57,394 bases of DNA from Sphaerochaeta sp032144095 (GCF_032144095.1 NZ_JAVSNJ010000017.1:1-57394), one strand, 5' to 3'; shown: positions 43,377 to 52,361, numbered from the stretch's first letter. The notes: generated from the letters alone by a model not told the origin. Numbers and translations are program-made.

Positions 43377-44224
43377 TCCTTTACCCCTCCCATCGCCAGA
43401 CCCTTGATGAGGGAGCGTTGGAACAGGAACCCTATGATGACCGGTGGCAGGCTTGCCAGAACACCTCCGGCTGCTATCAGGTTGTAGTTTGACTGACGAC
43501 CGGATGCAAGGTTTGCAATTACGACGGGTAGGGTAATGGCTTGCTTGCTGTTGGTGAAGAGCATTGCATAGAAGTATTCGTCCCAGGCCATGATCAGGGA
43601 GAGCAGTGCCACGGTTCCCAGCGAGGGCAGCAGTAGGGGGAGCACAACCTTGGTGATCTGGGTGAACAAGCCTGCACCATCGATGATGGCGGCCTCTTCC
43701 AGTTCATAGGGTATGGCATCGATGTTCTCCTTGATGAGCCATACACAGAAGGGGAGTACTATGGTGCAGTACACCAGGGCAAGGGAAAAAGATTTGTCCA
43801 ACAGTCCTATCTGGGACAAGATCCGATAGAGGGGGAGGGCATAGGCCACAGGGGGGAGCATGAAGGTGAAGATGGCCGCATAGAGGATGAGGTTTTTCTT
43901 TCCGGGGTGGCGGGAAAATACCCAGGAGGCTGGGATGGTGACCACCATGGAGATGGCGACAGCCAGCAGTGCGGTGACAAGGCTGTTGCGCAGCCCATGG
44001 AGGAAGAGCTCCCCACGGCTGTTGATGCCCATGGTCAGCAATTCTGCATAGGATGAGAGGTTGATGCGTTTGGGGATCCAGCGCAGCGGTCGGGTGGTCA
44101 GGTCCTCAGAAGAGCTGACAGACATGATTATCAACCACAAGAAGGGTGCGATTATGTACACGAACAGGAGAATGGCTGCTGTGTAGAGCAGGATGGTCTT
44201 TGTTTTGTTGGTTCGGGATCGCAT
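43373..44224 (-). CDS. Sugar ABC transporter permease (MalG type)
   Basis: This 283-residue protein has six membrane segments. The EAA loop ELEEAAIIDGAGLFTQITKVVLPLL contacts the ATPase, and the N-terminus TILLYTAAILLFVYIIAPFLWLI is typical of MalG/CUT1 permeases. It works with the MalF-type partner encoded just before it. No ATPase gene exists in this operon, as is common for CUT1 systems that share an MsmK-like subunit. Confidence 0.9.
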   Translation of the reverse strand: MRSRTNKTKTILLYTAAILLFVYIIAPFLWLIIMSVSSSEDLTTRPLRWIPKRINLSSYAELLTMGINSRGELFLHGLRNSLVTALLAVAISMVVTIPASWVFSRHPGKKNLILYAAIFTFMLPPVAYALPLYRILSQIGLLDKSFSLALVYCTIVLPFCVWLIKENIDAIPYELEEAAIIDGAGLFTQITKVVLPLLLPSLGTVALLSLIMAWDEYFYAMLFTNSKQAITLPVVIANLASGRQSNYNLIAAGGVLASLPPVIIGFLFQRSLIKGLAMGGVKE

Positions 44225-44232
44225 ACCATCTC

Positions 44233-45105
44233 CTATCGTTTTTTCGTGATGATGCGCATGTAGAACAGGATGAAGATCATGATCAGGGCGACCATGATTA
44301 CTGCATAGGTGGCACCAGAGCCCATACGTGAGTTGGTGAAGGCCTCCTGATACACAAATATGCTTCCGCTGCGGGTCCGGTTGGCTGGTCCGCCTTTTGT
44401 CATGATGTAGATGATGTCAAACACCTTGACGGCTTCGATGATGCGTAGCACCAGGGCAACCTGGAGGGAGGGGATGAGGTGGGGCAGGGTGATGTAGCCA
44501 AATCTCTGCAGCGCATTGGCCCCATCGATCTTGGCCGCATCAACCTGGGCGGAGGAAAGGGTCTGTAGCGAGGCCAGGGCTATGAGGGCAACAAGGGAAA
44601 AGTTCTTCCAGACGTCGGCGAATATGATCGCCCCCAGTGCCATGTTGGCACTGCTAAGCCAGCTTATGTAGGAATCTATCAGGCCAAGCTGGGTCAGCAG
44701 TGAGTTCAGGGCCCCATACTCCGGGTTGTAGATAAGGCGCCACATGATGGCATTCACTACAGTGGGCACAGCCCAGGGCAGGATCAAGAAGGCACGCAAC
44801 AGGTTCCGGCCTTTGAAGGGCTCGTTTACCAGAAGGGCAACGGCTGTACCCAGGATCATCTCCGAAGTGACGACGACAAAGGCGAAGATGGCCGAGATCT
44901 TGAGGGAAGCGAGGAAGCCTTCATTGGTGATTGCATTTCGGAAATTAGCCAGGCCGACAAAGCCGCTGGTGCCGCTGTCCATCAGCTGGGCGTCGGTAAA
45001 GGAGAGGAGGATGGTGCGTATCAGTGGCCAGCCAATTACGGCTCCCATGATTACGATCATGGGAACCGTCAACAAGATTTGGTTTCTTGCTGTTTTCTTG
45101 GACAT
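44233..45105 (-). CDS. Sugar ABC transporter permease (MalF type)
   Basis: This 290-residue protein has six membrane segments. It has the EAA-type loop QVDAAKIDGANALQRFGYITLPHL and AFLILPWAVPTVVNAIMWRLIYN, typical of the UgpA/MalF group. It starts two bases after the binding-protein stop and ends eight bases before the MalG-type gene. Confidence 0.9.
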   Translation of the reverse strand: MSKKTARNQILLTVPMIVIMGAVIGWPLIRTILLSFTDAQLMDSGTSGFVGLANFRNAITNEGFLASLKISAIFAFVVVTSEMILGTAVALLVNEPFKGRNLLRAFLILPWAVPTVVNAIMWRLIYNPEYGALNSLLTQLGLIDSYISWLSSANMALGAIIFADVWKNFSLVALIALASLQTLSSAQVDAAKIDGANALQRFGYITLPHLIPSLQVALVLRIIEAVKVFDIIYIMTKGGPANRTRSGSIFVYQEAFTNSRMGSGATYAVIMVALIMIFILFYMRIITKKR

Positions 45106-45107
45106 GG

Positions 45108-46376
45108 TTATTTGATCTCTTTGACTTTCTTGACCGCATCAGAGAGAGCCTGTTTTGGGGTAATCTCCCCATAGAGGGCCCTCTGGACATACTGCTGGAT
45201 GATGGCACTTGCCTCTTGGTAGTTGGGTTCGCTTGGGCGGACATTCATGATGGAGAACGCCTTCTTGGAGGCTTCTACCAACTGCTCCCTACCTACGGCA
45301 AGCTTAGGATCGTCATAGGAGGCTGTCCAGACTGGCAGCTGCAAGTCTGAATAGGCATCCTGTACCTTCTTGCTGCTAAGATGGAGGATGTACTGCAAGG
45401 CAGCTTCAGGGTTCTTGGACTGGTTCAATACCGACAGCCCCATGGAGCCACTCATTGCTGCAAAATCCTTGACTCCCTTTGCCCCTGGCAGGACCATCAC
45501 CTTCACTGCTTCCTTGGCGATCGTGCTTTCAGCAGGATCGGTGGCAAGGGCGAACATATAGGCCCAGTTCAAGGTAAAGGCTGCATCGCCGCTTGAGAAA
45601 ACTCGGCGTACGTCCTCTTCAAGATATTCGAGAGAGTTTGGATTCAACAATCCTTCGTTCTTGAGGGAGACAAGGAATTCCAGGGCTTTTACCCCTGAAG
45701 TGTCGAGGATGTAATTGCCGGAGGCATCCTGGAAGGAACCTCCAAAGGCCTCTAGGAAGTTGGCATAGACGCAGATCAGTGCTTCTGCCTGGGCAAGGCT
45801 GAATACGAATGGGTATTCAACAATCTTCTTAGCCTTCAAGGTCCTGGCCATATCTACCATCTCTTCGATCGATTTGGGGGGATTGGTGTATCCAGCTTTC
45901 TTGAGCATGTCAGCGTTGTAGAAGAGATACATCGTGTCTAGGAACCAGGGAAGTCCCAATACTTTCCCTTGTTTTGTCGTCACATTCCACGCTCCGGCCA
46001 GGACGCCTTCCTTATAGCTGGCAGGAACCTTTGCCGTTATGTCGTAGAGCATCCCTTTCGATGCATATTCGGCATACCAGATGTCGTCAACAAGTACTGC
46101 ATCATAGGGGTTGTTTGAACCGTATGCGAGCATGGTCTTGTTTCTCAGCTCTTCATAGGGGACGAATTCCGTTGATACGGTGATGTTTGGGTTTGCTTTC
46201 ATGAAATCATCGGTCATGTCATTTACGTTCTTTTCAGAGTATGCTGCTTGTGCCATCCCAAGGAAACGCAGCTTTATTTTCCCCGCATCAGTGCCTTCCT
46301 TGGCACCTGCGGCGAACATGGGAACAATACCGATGACCAGTAGCAGGACAACCAGAACAGATACAGTTTTCTTCAT
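45108..46376 (-). CDS. Sugar ABC transporter substrate-binding protein (family 1)
   Basis: This 422-residue secreted protein has a signal peptide ending near VPMFAAGAKEG. The family 1 fold shows in MNDMTDDFMKANPNITVSTEFVPYEELRNK and in the C-terminal helices around ALQYILHLSSKKVQDAY. It binds a mono- or oligosaccharide; the ROK kinase and SIS protein suggest an amino sugar or similar. AAAGGAG precedes the ATG. Unlike the other binding-protein genes in this window, no hairpin separates it from the permease gene. Confidence 0.9.
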   Translation of the reverse strand: MKKTVSVLVVLLLVIGIVPMFAAGAKEGTDAGKIKLRFLGMAQAAYSEKNVNDMTDDFMKANPNITVSTEFVPYEELRNKTMLAYGSNNPYDAVLVDDIWYAEYASKGMLYDITAKVPASYKEGVLAGAWNVTTKQGKVLGLPWFLDTMYLFYNADMLKKAGYTNPPKSIEEMVDMARTLKAKKIVEYPFVFSLAQAEALICVYANFLEAFGGSFQDASGNYILDTSGVKALEFLVSLKNEGLLNPNSLEYLEEDVRRVFSSGDAAFTLNWAYMFALATDPAESTIAKEAVKVMVLPGAKGVKDFAAMSGSMGLSVLNQSKNPEAALQYILHLSSKKVQDAYSDLQLPVWTASYDDPKLAVGREQLVEASKKAFSIMNVRPSEPNYQEASAIIQQYVQRALYGEITPKQALSDAVKKVKEIK

Positions 46377-46435
46377 GCTTTTTCTCCTTTGGGAATCTTT
46401 GTTTGCATCAAAAATATTGATATAAACATAAATTT

Positions 46436-46464
46436 ATTATATATGGGACCCTCTCATAAGTCAA
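46436..46464 (-). promoter_or_regulatory. Promoter of the minus-strand sugar ABC operon
   Basis: TTGACT (46464-46459), 17 bases, TATAAT (46441-46436): nearly consensus. An AT-rich dyad ATATAA...TTATAT overlaps the -10 box and could be an operator. Confidence 0.7.
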
Positions 46465-46588
46465 AGATATATTCTGTGAACCAAGTCCAATAGATAGGAA
46501 TAGCGTAGCATCAAAAGAGGTTGCTAAGATCAATGGCTTGGAGGAGGGAATGCGGCAAACTATGTATCCTTCCAATGGGTTGCAAGGT

Positions 46589-47197
46589 CTAGGAAAGTAA
46601 CAATATATCTGCTCTTGCAAGGTCTTTAAGGTGTTGTTGGAATAATTGGGCAAATCCACAGGGGAATGCAGCATGTGCCCCATTGAGATTGGAGAATAGG
46701 TTTTTGAGGTGCTTTATCGTCAGAACGAATGGCATCTCTCCCTTTGTGTAGAAAGGAATGATGTTCTCGGCGAAGAGTGGAACATATGTATCAGCGTGCA
46801 TGGGTGAAGAAAAATGCTGACGACTTTTACATAGGCAATACCATTTCTCCGATAGTTCTTTTTCAAGATGGAGAGTGAGGAAATCTTCGAAATTCATATG
46901 GGTGAAGAGAAATTCTGGGATGCTTTTAGGTCGGTTTACATAGGATGCCCAATTGCCATCGTTATTCCGCAAGTAAATATCATAATCGAGGCAGATGTGG
47001 ATTGGGGTACGGGGGTTGTTCTTTCTTGCTGTTTTGTATGTTTTCACAACCTTGGAATATTGGCCACCATTGCTGGATATGGGTATGTAGACAAGTGGGA
47101 TTTCTTCTTCACGGAGAAATCTATTCAGCTCTTGCAGGTAGACAGCCTCTGAAGTCCCTTCACAGATAATCATATGAACGTGCTGTCGCTCTTCCAT
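46589..47197 (-). CDS. RloB-like TOPRIM-fold nuclease
   Basis: This 202-residue protein has the TOPRIM catalytic pattern: Glu13 in IICEGTSEAVYLQEL and Asp71/Asp73 in HICLDYDIYL. It matches the RloB family, first noted beside type I restriction loci, and resembles in kind the TOPRIM effector of PARIS and OLD-type systems. It would cut nucleic acid, probably on release or activation by the ATPase encoded nine bases upstream. The TOPRIM residues are intact. Target and trigger are unknown. Confidence 0.8.
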   Translation of the reverse strand: MEERQHVHMIICEGTSEAVYLQELNRFLREEEIPLVYIPISSNGGQYSKVVKTYKTARKNNPRTPIHICLDYDIYLRNNDGNWASYVNRPKSIPEFLFTHMNFEDFLTLHLEKELSEKWYCLCKSRQHFSSPMHADTYVPLFAENIIPFYTKGEMPFVLTIKHLKNLFSNLNGAHAAFPCGFAQLFQQHLKDLARADILLLS

Positions 47198-47206
47198 CTC
47201 TAGCTC

Positions 47207-48469
47207 CTAGATGTATGGGAAAGGGATGCCTGTATAGGTTCCATGCAGGTACTGCTTTCTGAAGTTCGTCACGTTACGCACCCCTTTGAAGTCAGAGACT
47301 CTCTTCATGGTGGAACCACTTTTTAGGGTTTTGTTGATGATGCATATTTCTGATATACGCAGCAAATCATTGTCGAGTATGTCAGTATTATGGGTGGTAA
47401 AGATTATCTGAGAGTTTTTTGTATTGTACCTCTTGTCCTTGAAAAGTTTCACCAGTTCTGAGGTGAGCAAAGGGTGCAAAGAGAGAGCGAGTTCGTCAAT
47501 GATTACAACACTGCCTTGTTCCAAGGCAAACAGGAACATGGCTATCAAAGAGGAGAGCCTTTTTGTACCTTCTGACTCTTCGTTGAAATCGAACTCAATT
47601 TCATTGCCTTGCATATCGAGGTGATAGGAATGGATCGTGTCTGACTGTTTAGTACATGTTCCTAGGCTCGAATTGGTAGTTGAAAAGGCCAAGCGTGGGC
47701 CAAGATTGGTTTCCCTGATATGCTCCATTCTTGCAATATCAATATCGAGTTTCTTAAGGATGAAAACAATCTTATTGAATGCTTCCTTTAGCTTTATCTG
47801 GTCTTTGGAAGCAGACAACATATCGAGACAGGAAGAAAATGATGGGCGGTTGGTTGTGTATACATCGATGTTTCTTGAAATATAGGAGAAGGCCGCAGAG
47901 ACATGTTCTGAAAGACCTGTGAAACCTTGGCCAAGGACGGTAAGAAAGGGTTTCTTTTGGTTTTTTTCCTCATCCAAGCATTCGACAGTATATACTTCGT
48001 TCAATTTGTCAGTGGTGTAGACCTTTGTGGCAATTGTACCAAAAGCTTGAGTTTGGGTTTCAATTGCATAGAGCGTCTTCCCCTCCACGGTGAGCCTCTC
48101 TCTTTGTATTTGTTGCTTGTCATATTCCAGAAAGTATACGTATGCAGTTTCATCGAGGTAAAATTCTAGTTCGAAGGAAGTTGATGGATAATTGGAGTGT
48201 AGTCTATTCGGATTGAATGATTGGGCAGTGAGGCCCTTTGCGATAATCTGTTTGAAAGTTGAAAATGCATGGATGATATTTGATTTTCCTGAGGCGTTTG
48301 CGCCATAGAGGGCAATGACAGGGACAAGCCGAACCTTTTCCTTTGCTTGAAGGAATGGGAGCATCTCCATGTCTTGGTACCTATTGGGAGCTTTTTTCTC
48401 TGCATAGCTTACATCGAGTTTTAGGTCAAGAATTGACTTGAAGTTATGAATGGAAAAGTATGATAGCAT
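47207..48469 (-). CDS. RloA-like AAA15/ABC-class ATPase
   Basis: This 420-residue ATPase has Walker A GANASGKSN (from residue 56), an ABC-type EESEGTKRLSSLIAMF, Walker B VVIIDELALSLHP and switch IIFTTHNTDIL. With the RloB-like gene directly after it, it forms a two-gene anti-phage-type module whose architecture (ATPase plus TOPRIM) parallels PARIS and RloAB. AAGGGGGG stands before the ATG and a promoter of the form TTTACA-17-TACGCT lies just upstream. No restriction-modification genes are adjacent. Confidence 0.85.
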   Translation of the reverse strand: MLSYFSIHNFKSILDLKLDVSYAEKKAPNRYQDMEMLPFLQAKEKVRLVPVIALYGANASGKSNIIHAFSTFKQIIAKGLTAQSFNPNRLHSNYPSTSFELEFYLDETAYVYFLEYDKQQIQRERLTVEGKTLYAIETQTQAFGTIATKVYTTDKLNEVYTVECLDEEKNQKKPFLTVLGQGFTGLSEHVSAAFSYISRNIDVYTTNRPSFSSCLDMLSASKDQIKLKEAFNKIVFILKKLDIDIARMEHIRETNLGPRLAFSTTNSSLGTCTKQSDTIHSYHLDMQGNEIEFDFNEESEGTKRLSSLIAMFLFALEQGSVVIIDELALSLHPLLTSELVKLFKDKRYNTKNSQIIFTTHNTDILDNDLLRISEICIINKTLKSGSTMKRVSDFKGVRNVTNFRKQYLHGTYTGIPFPYI

Positions 48470-48528
48470 GATGCCCCCCTTTTAGATACTTGTAACTATA
48501 GCGTACCTTGTTCCCATGAATTTGTAAA

Positions 48529-48551
48529 TATAAACATTTTTTTTGTTTATA
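48529..48551. repeat. Inverted repeat TATAAAC-N9-GTTTATA
   Basis: A perfect inverted repeat with a T-rich spacer, close in sequence to the one at 48723-48744. It lies about 60 bases upstream of the rloA-like start and could be a repressor site. Confidence 0.6.
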
Positions 48552-48679
48552 TATAGAAAAAATACTACTATGAAAACTATTTTAAAACTGCAATACCACA
48601 CACTATTTGTAAGCGATAGTAGGTGAAGTAAGCATTTTGCAATTGCCTCTCTTTTTGCTTTTTAAGTATACGTGATCCC

Positions 48680-48708
48680 ATGAAACTGTCATTATTCGAC
48701 AGTTTCAT
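48680..48708. repeat. Perfect 11-base-pair hairpin
   Basis: ATGAAACTGTC (48680-48690) and GACAGTTTCAT (48698-48708) around a 7-base loop; outer TATAC (48666-48670) and GTATA (48712-48716) can pair as well. No T-tract. Confidence 0.6.
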
Positions 48709-48722
48709 AGGAGTATATGTAA

Positions 48723-48744
48723 GATAAACATATTTTTGTTTATC
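48723..48744. repeat. Inverted repeat GATAAAC-N8-GTTTATC
   Basis: A perfect inverted repeat sharing ATAAACAT and TTTTTGTTTAT with the repeat at 48529-48551. Confidence 0.6.
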
Positions 48745-48865
48745 CTTGTGTGGAAATGGAGCTGAAGGCTCCTCGGAAAATTTCTTTTTTGAGAATTGAA
48801 GATGGTATTTGGCAGATTTTGGATTTGTCAGATATCAGTTGAATAGATGGATTTTTATTCGTGGC

Positions 48866-49729
48866 TTATTTAGCAAAATAGTAACTGCCAATCTTCCTGA
48901 ACTTTAATGGAGTCATTCCCAACTCTTTTTTGAACAAGGCATAGAAGTTGCTCAGGCTCTGGAACCCTAGGGAGTAGGCGATGTCTATGATTTCATCATC
49001 GGAGTGTTGGAGCATGTTGGCCGCGTAGTTTATCTTGAGGGTGTTTACATAAGCGATGGGAGTGGTTTGTAAGTACTTCTGGAAGCATCTGCAGACATGC
49101 TCTTTTGTCTTTCCCGATTGGGTTACAAGGGAGTCAAGAGAAATGGTGCCTAGGGCAGTATTGTCCAGGTCTTGGATCATTTTCTGAAACCAGATTGGAA
49201 CGTTCTCTTGTGAGGTGATTTTGGAGTCAAAGGTGAGGGCTGGAATAAGATACTGGGTGAAGATATACACCAGCTGGGTCCTAAGGTAGGACTTGATGGC
49301 CACGTAGTCATGGATATTAAACAGAGCCAGGCGCTCCAGTTTCGTCCGAAGGTAACTGGTCTCATTGTTTGTCAGGTGAATGACCGGCAGTTCCTCTGCT
49401 GCAAGAAATTTCTCCTTCACGCCATCGGAATAGAGATATTCAAATAACGATGAGACAGCCTTGGCAGGAAAGGCCAGATTTATATGTTCGCTTTTTCCTG
49501 TTTCGATCTTTTTATGGATTTCTCCTGGCCTTACAAAAATGATATCGCCCTTTTGTAAATAATAGGTCTTTCCCTTAAGGATAAACTGTAGATCCCCATG
49601 TGTCATGAAAGAAATCTCATAAAAATCATGGACTTGGGGGTAGATGTTTGGGTTGATCTGTTTCTGGAACGCGTAGTGAGTTTCTGTATCTGTGTTGATG
49701 GTCCCGTTTGCATTGACTACGTGTATCAT
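48866..49729 (-). CDS. AraC-family transcriptional regulator
   Basis: This 287-residue regulator has an N-terminal cupin sensor (FYEISFMTHGDLQFILKGK, then RPGEIHKKI) and a C-terminal double HTH with ISLDSLVTQSGKTKEHVCRCF and IIDIAYSLGFQSLSNFYALFKKELGMTPLKFRK. It is divergent from uxuA with 107 bases between the start codons. It is thus the likely activator of the hexuronate genes, responding to a hexuronate or pathway intermediate. Confidence 0.9.
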   Translation of the reverse strand: MIHVVNANGTINTDTETHYAFQKQINPNIYPQVHDFYEISFMTHGDLQFILKGKTYYLQKGDIIFVRPGEIHKKIETGKSEHINLAFPAKAVSSLFEYLYSDGVKEKFLAAEELPVIHLTNNETSYLRTKLERLALFNIHDYVAIKSYLRTQLVYIFTQYLIPALTFDSKITSQENVPIWFQKMIQDLDNTALGTISLDSLVTQSGKTKEHVCRCFQKYLQTTPIAYVNTLKINYAANMLQHSDDEIIDIAYSLGFQSLSNFYALFKKELGMTPLKFRKIGSYYFAK

Positions 49730-49744
49730 ATTGCTTTCCTACTA

Positions 49745-49759
49745 TGTATCAATATACAG
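49745..49759. promoter_or_regulatory. Candidate AraC site between araC and uxuA
   Basis: TGTAT-CAAT-ATACA (49745-49758) is a 5-4-5 inverted repeat. Its right part TCAATATACAG (49749-49759) recurs at 52387-52397 upstream of the TRAP genes. Confidence 0.5.
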
Positions 49760-49836
49760 CAATAATACCTTGGTTACAAGGAAGAATGTACGTGCCAGTT
49801 CGGGTAAAATTAGCCAAAAAGATAAAGGTGCGATAT

Positions 49837-50913
49837 ATGAAACTAGGTCTTGGCTTATACAAACATATGCTTACTCGAGATAATTTCAAGTTTGCAAAAC
49901 AAGTGGGTTGCTCCCATATAATAATCCATCTTGCCGATTATTATTCTCAAGAAAAAGGTGTGGTTACCGCAACGGATGAAAACAACAACTATGGCCTATC
50001 CACAACATCTGACCCGATTTGGAGCCTGGAAAGTATGCAGACCTTACAGGCAATGGCCAAGGAAGAGGGTGTAGAGATCTATGGCATCGAAAACTTCAGC
50101 CCTGCTGATTGGTACGATATCCTACTCGATGGACCCAAGAAATACGAACAGATTGATACCCTTAAGCAGATAATCAGGAATGCTGGAGCTGCTGGGATAC
50201 GAAGTTTTGGATATAACTTTAGCTTTGCAGGAGTGTGGGGTCACCAGAGGCGGACTGTTGCAAGGGGAGGGGCAGTCAGTGCTTGTTTCAATGCACACGA
50301 CCTTGCCATTGATGCTCCGATCCCAGATGGTGAGATTTGGAATATGACCTATCGCGAGGGAAATCCTGGTAAGTTCATAGAAGAGATTACCTCGGAAATG
50401 CTCTGGGATAGGTTGGCTTGGTTCTTGAGGAAAATATTGCCCGTTGCTGAAGAAGCTGGTGTGGAGCTTGCCCTTCATCCTGATGACCCTCCTATGCCAA
50501 GTCTCCGAAATACACCAAGATTGGTGTACCAGCCTTCGCTCTACCAGAAAGTAATTGACCTGTACGACAGCCCGTCGAACAAGCTAGAGTTCTGTATGGG
50601 GAGCATTCAGGAGATGAGTGAGGGGAACCTGTATGATGCCCTAAAGTCCTATGCTTCACAAAACAGGATAAGCTATGTCCATGCACGGAACGTAAAGGGA
50701 AAAGTCCCTGTGTATGATGAAGTATTCATAGACGAAGGAGACATCGATATGTTCAAGGCCCTGAGGATCTTGAAACAGAACAATTTCCAAGGGGTGCTTA
50801 TTCCTGACCATACCCCTGAATTGATCTGTGGTGCCAGTTGGCATGCTGGTATGGCGTATGCGTTGGGATATATACGAGCAGTTTTGCAGGCTTTAGAGAT
50901 GGAGGAACGGTAA
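49837..50913 (+). CDS. uxuA: Mannonate dehydratase
   Basis: This 358-residue enzyme dehydrates D-mannonate to 2-keto-3-deoxygluconate in hexuronate catabolism. It has the UxuA TIM-barrel landmarks: YGIENFSPADWYDILLDGPKK, RSFGYNFSFAGVWGH, the metal-binding LALHPDDPPMPSLRNTPR, LEFCMGSIQEM, YVHARNVKG and IPDHTPE. The ATG at 49837 follows AAAGGTG. It is the first gene of an operon with the RraA-like and SDR genes. Confidence 0.93.
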   Translation: MKLGLGLYKHMLTRDNFKFAKQVGCSHIIIHLADYYSQEKGVVTATDENNNYGLSTTSDPIWSLESMQTLQAMAKEEGVEIYGIENFSPADWYDILLDGPKKYEQIDTLKQIIRNAGAAGIRSFGYNFSFAGVWGHQRRTVARGGAVSACFNAHDLAIDAPIPDGEIWNMTYREGNPGKFIEEITSEMLWDRLAWFLRKILPVAEEAGVELALHPDDPPMPSLRNTPRLVYQPSLYQKVIDLYDSPSNKLEFCMGSIQEMSEGNLYDALKSYASQNRISYVHARNVKGKVPVYDEVFIDEGDIDMFKALRILKQNNFQGVLIPDHTPELICGASWHAGMAYALGYIRAVLQALEMEER

Positions 50914-50914
50914 T

Positions 50915-51580
50915 ATGGACACATGGAAGACAGAAACAGAAATGTTCGCCTTGATGAAAGAGAGACTCTACACACCTGTTGTCGGTGATATTCTAGACGC
51001 TATGGGATATTATCATCAGTTTTTACCACAGGATATCAGGCCTTTGAATGATGGAATGAAACTTGCAGGGAAGGCCATGACAGTGCTGATGATCGATGTG
51101 TATGGACAGCAGAAAAAACCCTTTGGCTTGTTGACCGAAGCATTGGACCAATTGGATGAGAATGAGATCTACCTTGCGACTGGGGGGACAAAACGTTGTG
51201 CATATTGGGGAGAGCTTCTCACTGCCACAGCGAGGACCAGAGGATCTGTAGGAGCGGTAGTCAATGGATGGCATAGGGATACCCCGCAGGTTCTGGAACA
51301 GAATTGGCCAGTTTTCAGTTGTGGCTGCTATGCCCAGGACTCTTCGGTGAGGACACAGGTTGTGGACTTCCGCTGTAGAATCGAGATTGGGGAAGTGACC
51401 ATCAACGATGGGGATATCGTATTTGGTGATGTCGATGGCGTTATAATCATACCCAAGGATGTTGCCTCTGAGGTTGTTCTTCTCGCCTTGAAAAAAGCTT
51501 CCACGGAGAAGGTGGTGAGAAAGGCTATTGAAGGTGGGATGAGTGCAACGGCAGCGTTTAAGGAATTTGGAGTTCTGTAA
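50915..51580 (+). CDS. RraA/HMG-aldolase-family protein
   Basis: This 221-residue protein belongs to the RraA-like group, which includes class II pyruvate aldolases (4-hydroxy-4-methyl-2-oxoglutarate aldolase). Visible motifs are YTPVVGDILDAMGYYHQ, WGELLTATARTRGSVGAVVNGWHRD (the metal- and substrate-binding Gly...Arg-Asp) and DIVFGDVDGVIIIPKD. Between uxuA and a reductase, it might cleave a 2-keto-3-deoxy acid, but some members lack aldolase activity and the role is unproven. It starts one base after the uxuA stop. Confidence 0.82.
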   Translation: MDTWKTETEMFALMKERLYTPVVGDILDAMGYYHQFLPQDIRPLNDGMKLAGKAMTVLMIDVYGQQKKPFGLLTEALDQLDENEIYLATGGTKRCAYWGELLTATARTRGSVGAVVNGWHRDTPQVLEQNWPVFSCGCYAQDSSVRTQVVDFRCRIEIGEVTINDGDIVFGDVDGVIIIPKDVASEVVLLALKKASTEKVVRKAIEGGMSATAAFKEFGVL

Positions 51581-51590
51581 GGAGAAAACC

Positions 51591-52361
51591 ATGAATGAAT
51601 TAATCAAGGAAGCATTTGGTTTGGATGGAAAGGTTGCCCTGATAACAGGTGGGGGTTCCGGCCTCGGCTTTGCCATCGCCCGGACGTTGCATGGCTCCGG
51701 GGCAAAGGTAATTCTTGTTGGCCATAGCAATGAAGAGAATTTGAAAAAAGCTTGCGAACAGTTGGAAGGTAGTTGCTACTATCTGTTCGATATCACCCGT
51801 CATGATGAAGTGGCAGGCTTTGTTGAAAAGGTTCAGAAAGAGCAAGGGGAAATTGATATCCTGGTAAACAATGCTGGGGTCCATTGCAAAAAGAGTATTG
51901 AAGACTTAGAAATGGAGGATTTCAAGCGGTTGTTTGATGTCCATTACCTGGCTTCCATTTCCCTGACCCAAGCTGTTCTTCCTGCGATGAGAAAGAGAAA
52001 GAGTGGGAAGATCATCTTTCTTTCCTCAATGAGCGCTTTTGTCGGGCTTACAAAGGTCATGGCCTATACAGCTGCAAAAGGTGCCCTTACCGCATCAGTA
52101 AGAGCTCTTGCAGCAGAGGTCTCCTGTGAGAATATCCAAGTCAATGCCATAGCCCCGGGTTTTATAGATACGCCGATGTTCCGCCTTGTAACAGATAATG
52201 ATCCTGCAAGGAAAGAGAAAATATTGGGCCATACCCCTATGAACAGATTTGGAGAACCTTTGGACATTGGGTTTGGAGCTCTCTATCTTGCTTCAAGGGC
52301 GTCAGATTTTGTGACAGGGACGACCCTTATCATCGATGGTGGATTTTCCATTGGGTTCTAG
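51591..52361 (+). CDS. SDR-family oxidoreductase, probable fructuronate reductase
   Basis: This 256-residue short-chain dehydrogenase has the cofactor loop LITGGGSGLGFAIA, NNAGVH, catalytic serine in IIFLSSMSAF, YTAAKGAL (Tyr/Lys) and NAIAPGFIDTPM. E. coli makes mannonate with the long-chain UxuB; none is present here, so this SDR most likely reduces fructuronate to mannonate, as reported for some non-proteobacterial clusters. Gluconate 5-dehydrogenase-like activity is an alternative. GTAAGGAG precedes ATG 51591. Confidence 0.85.
   Translation: MNELIKEAFGLDGKVALITGGGSGLGFAIARTLHGSGAKVILVGHSNEENLKKACEQLEGSCYYLFDITRHDEVAGFVEKVQKEQGEIDILVNNAGVHCKKSIEDLEMEDFKRLFDVHYLASISLTQAVLPAMRKRKSGKIIFLSSMSAFVGLTKVMAYTAAKGALTASVRALAAEVSCENIQVNAIAPGFIDTPMFRLVTDNDPARKEKILGHTPMNRFGEPLDIGFGALYLASRASDFVTGTTLIIDGGFSIGF

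Larger units (their letters stand above)
48470..48865. other. 396-base AT-rich region with stacked inverted repeats between the rloA-like and araC genes
   Basis: No gene is seen. From left to right: the RloA promoter, an inverted repeat TATAAAC-N9-GTTTATA (48529-48551), a perfect 11-base-pair hairpin (48680-48708), a second repeat GATAAAC-N8-GTTTATC (48723-48744) and a GGAGC/GCTCC hairpin (48758-48772) that may end the AraC transcript. Confidence 0.65.
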
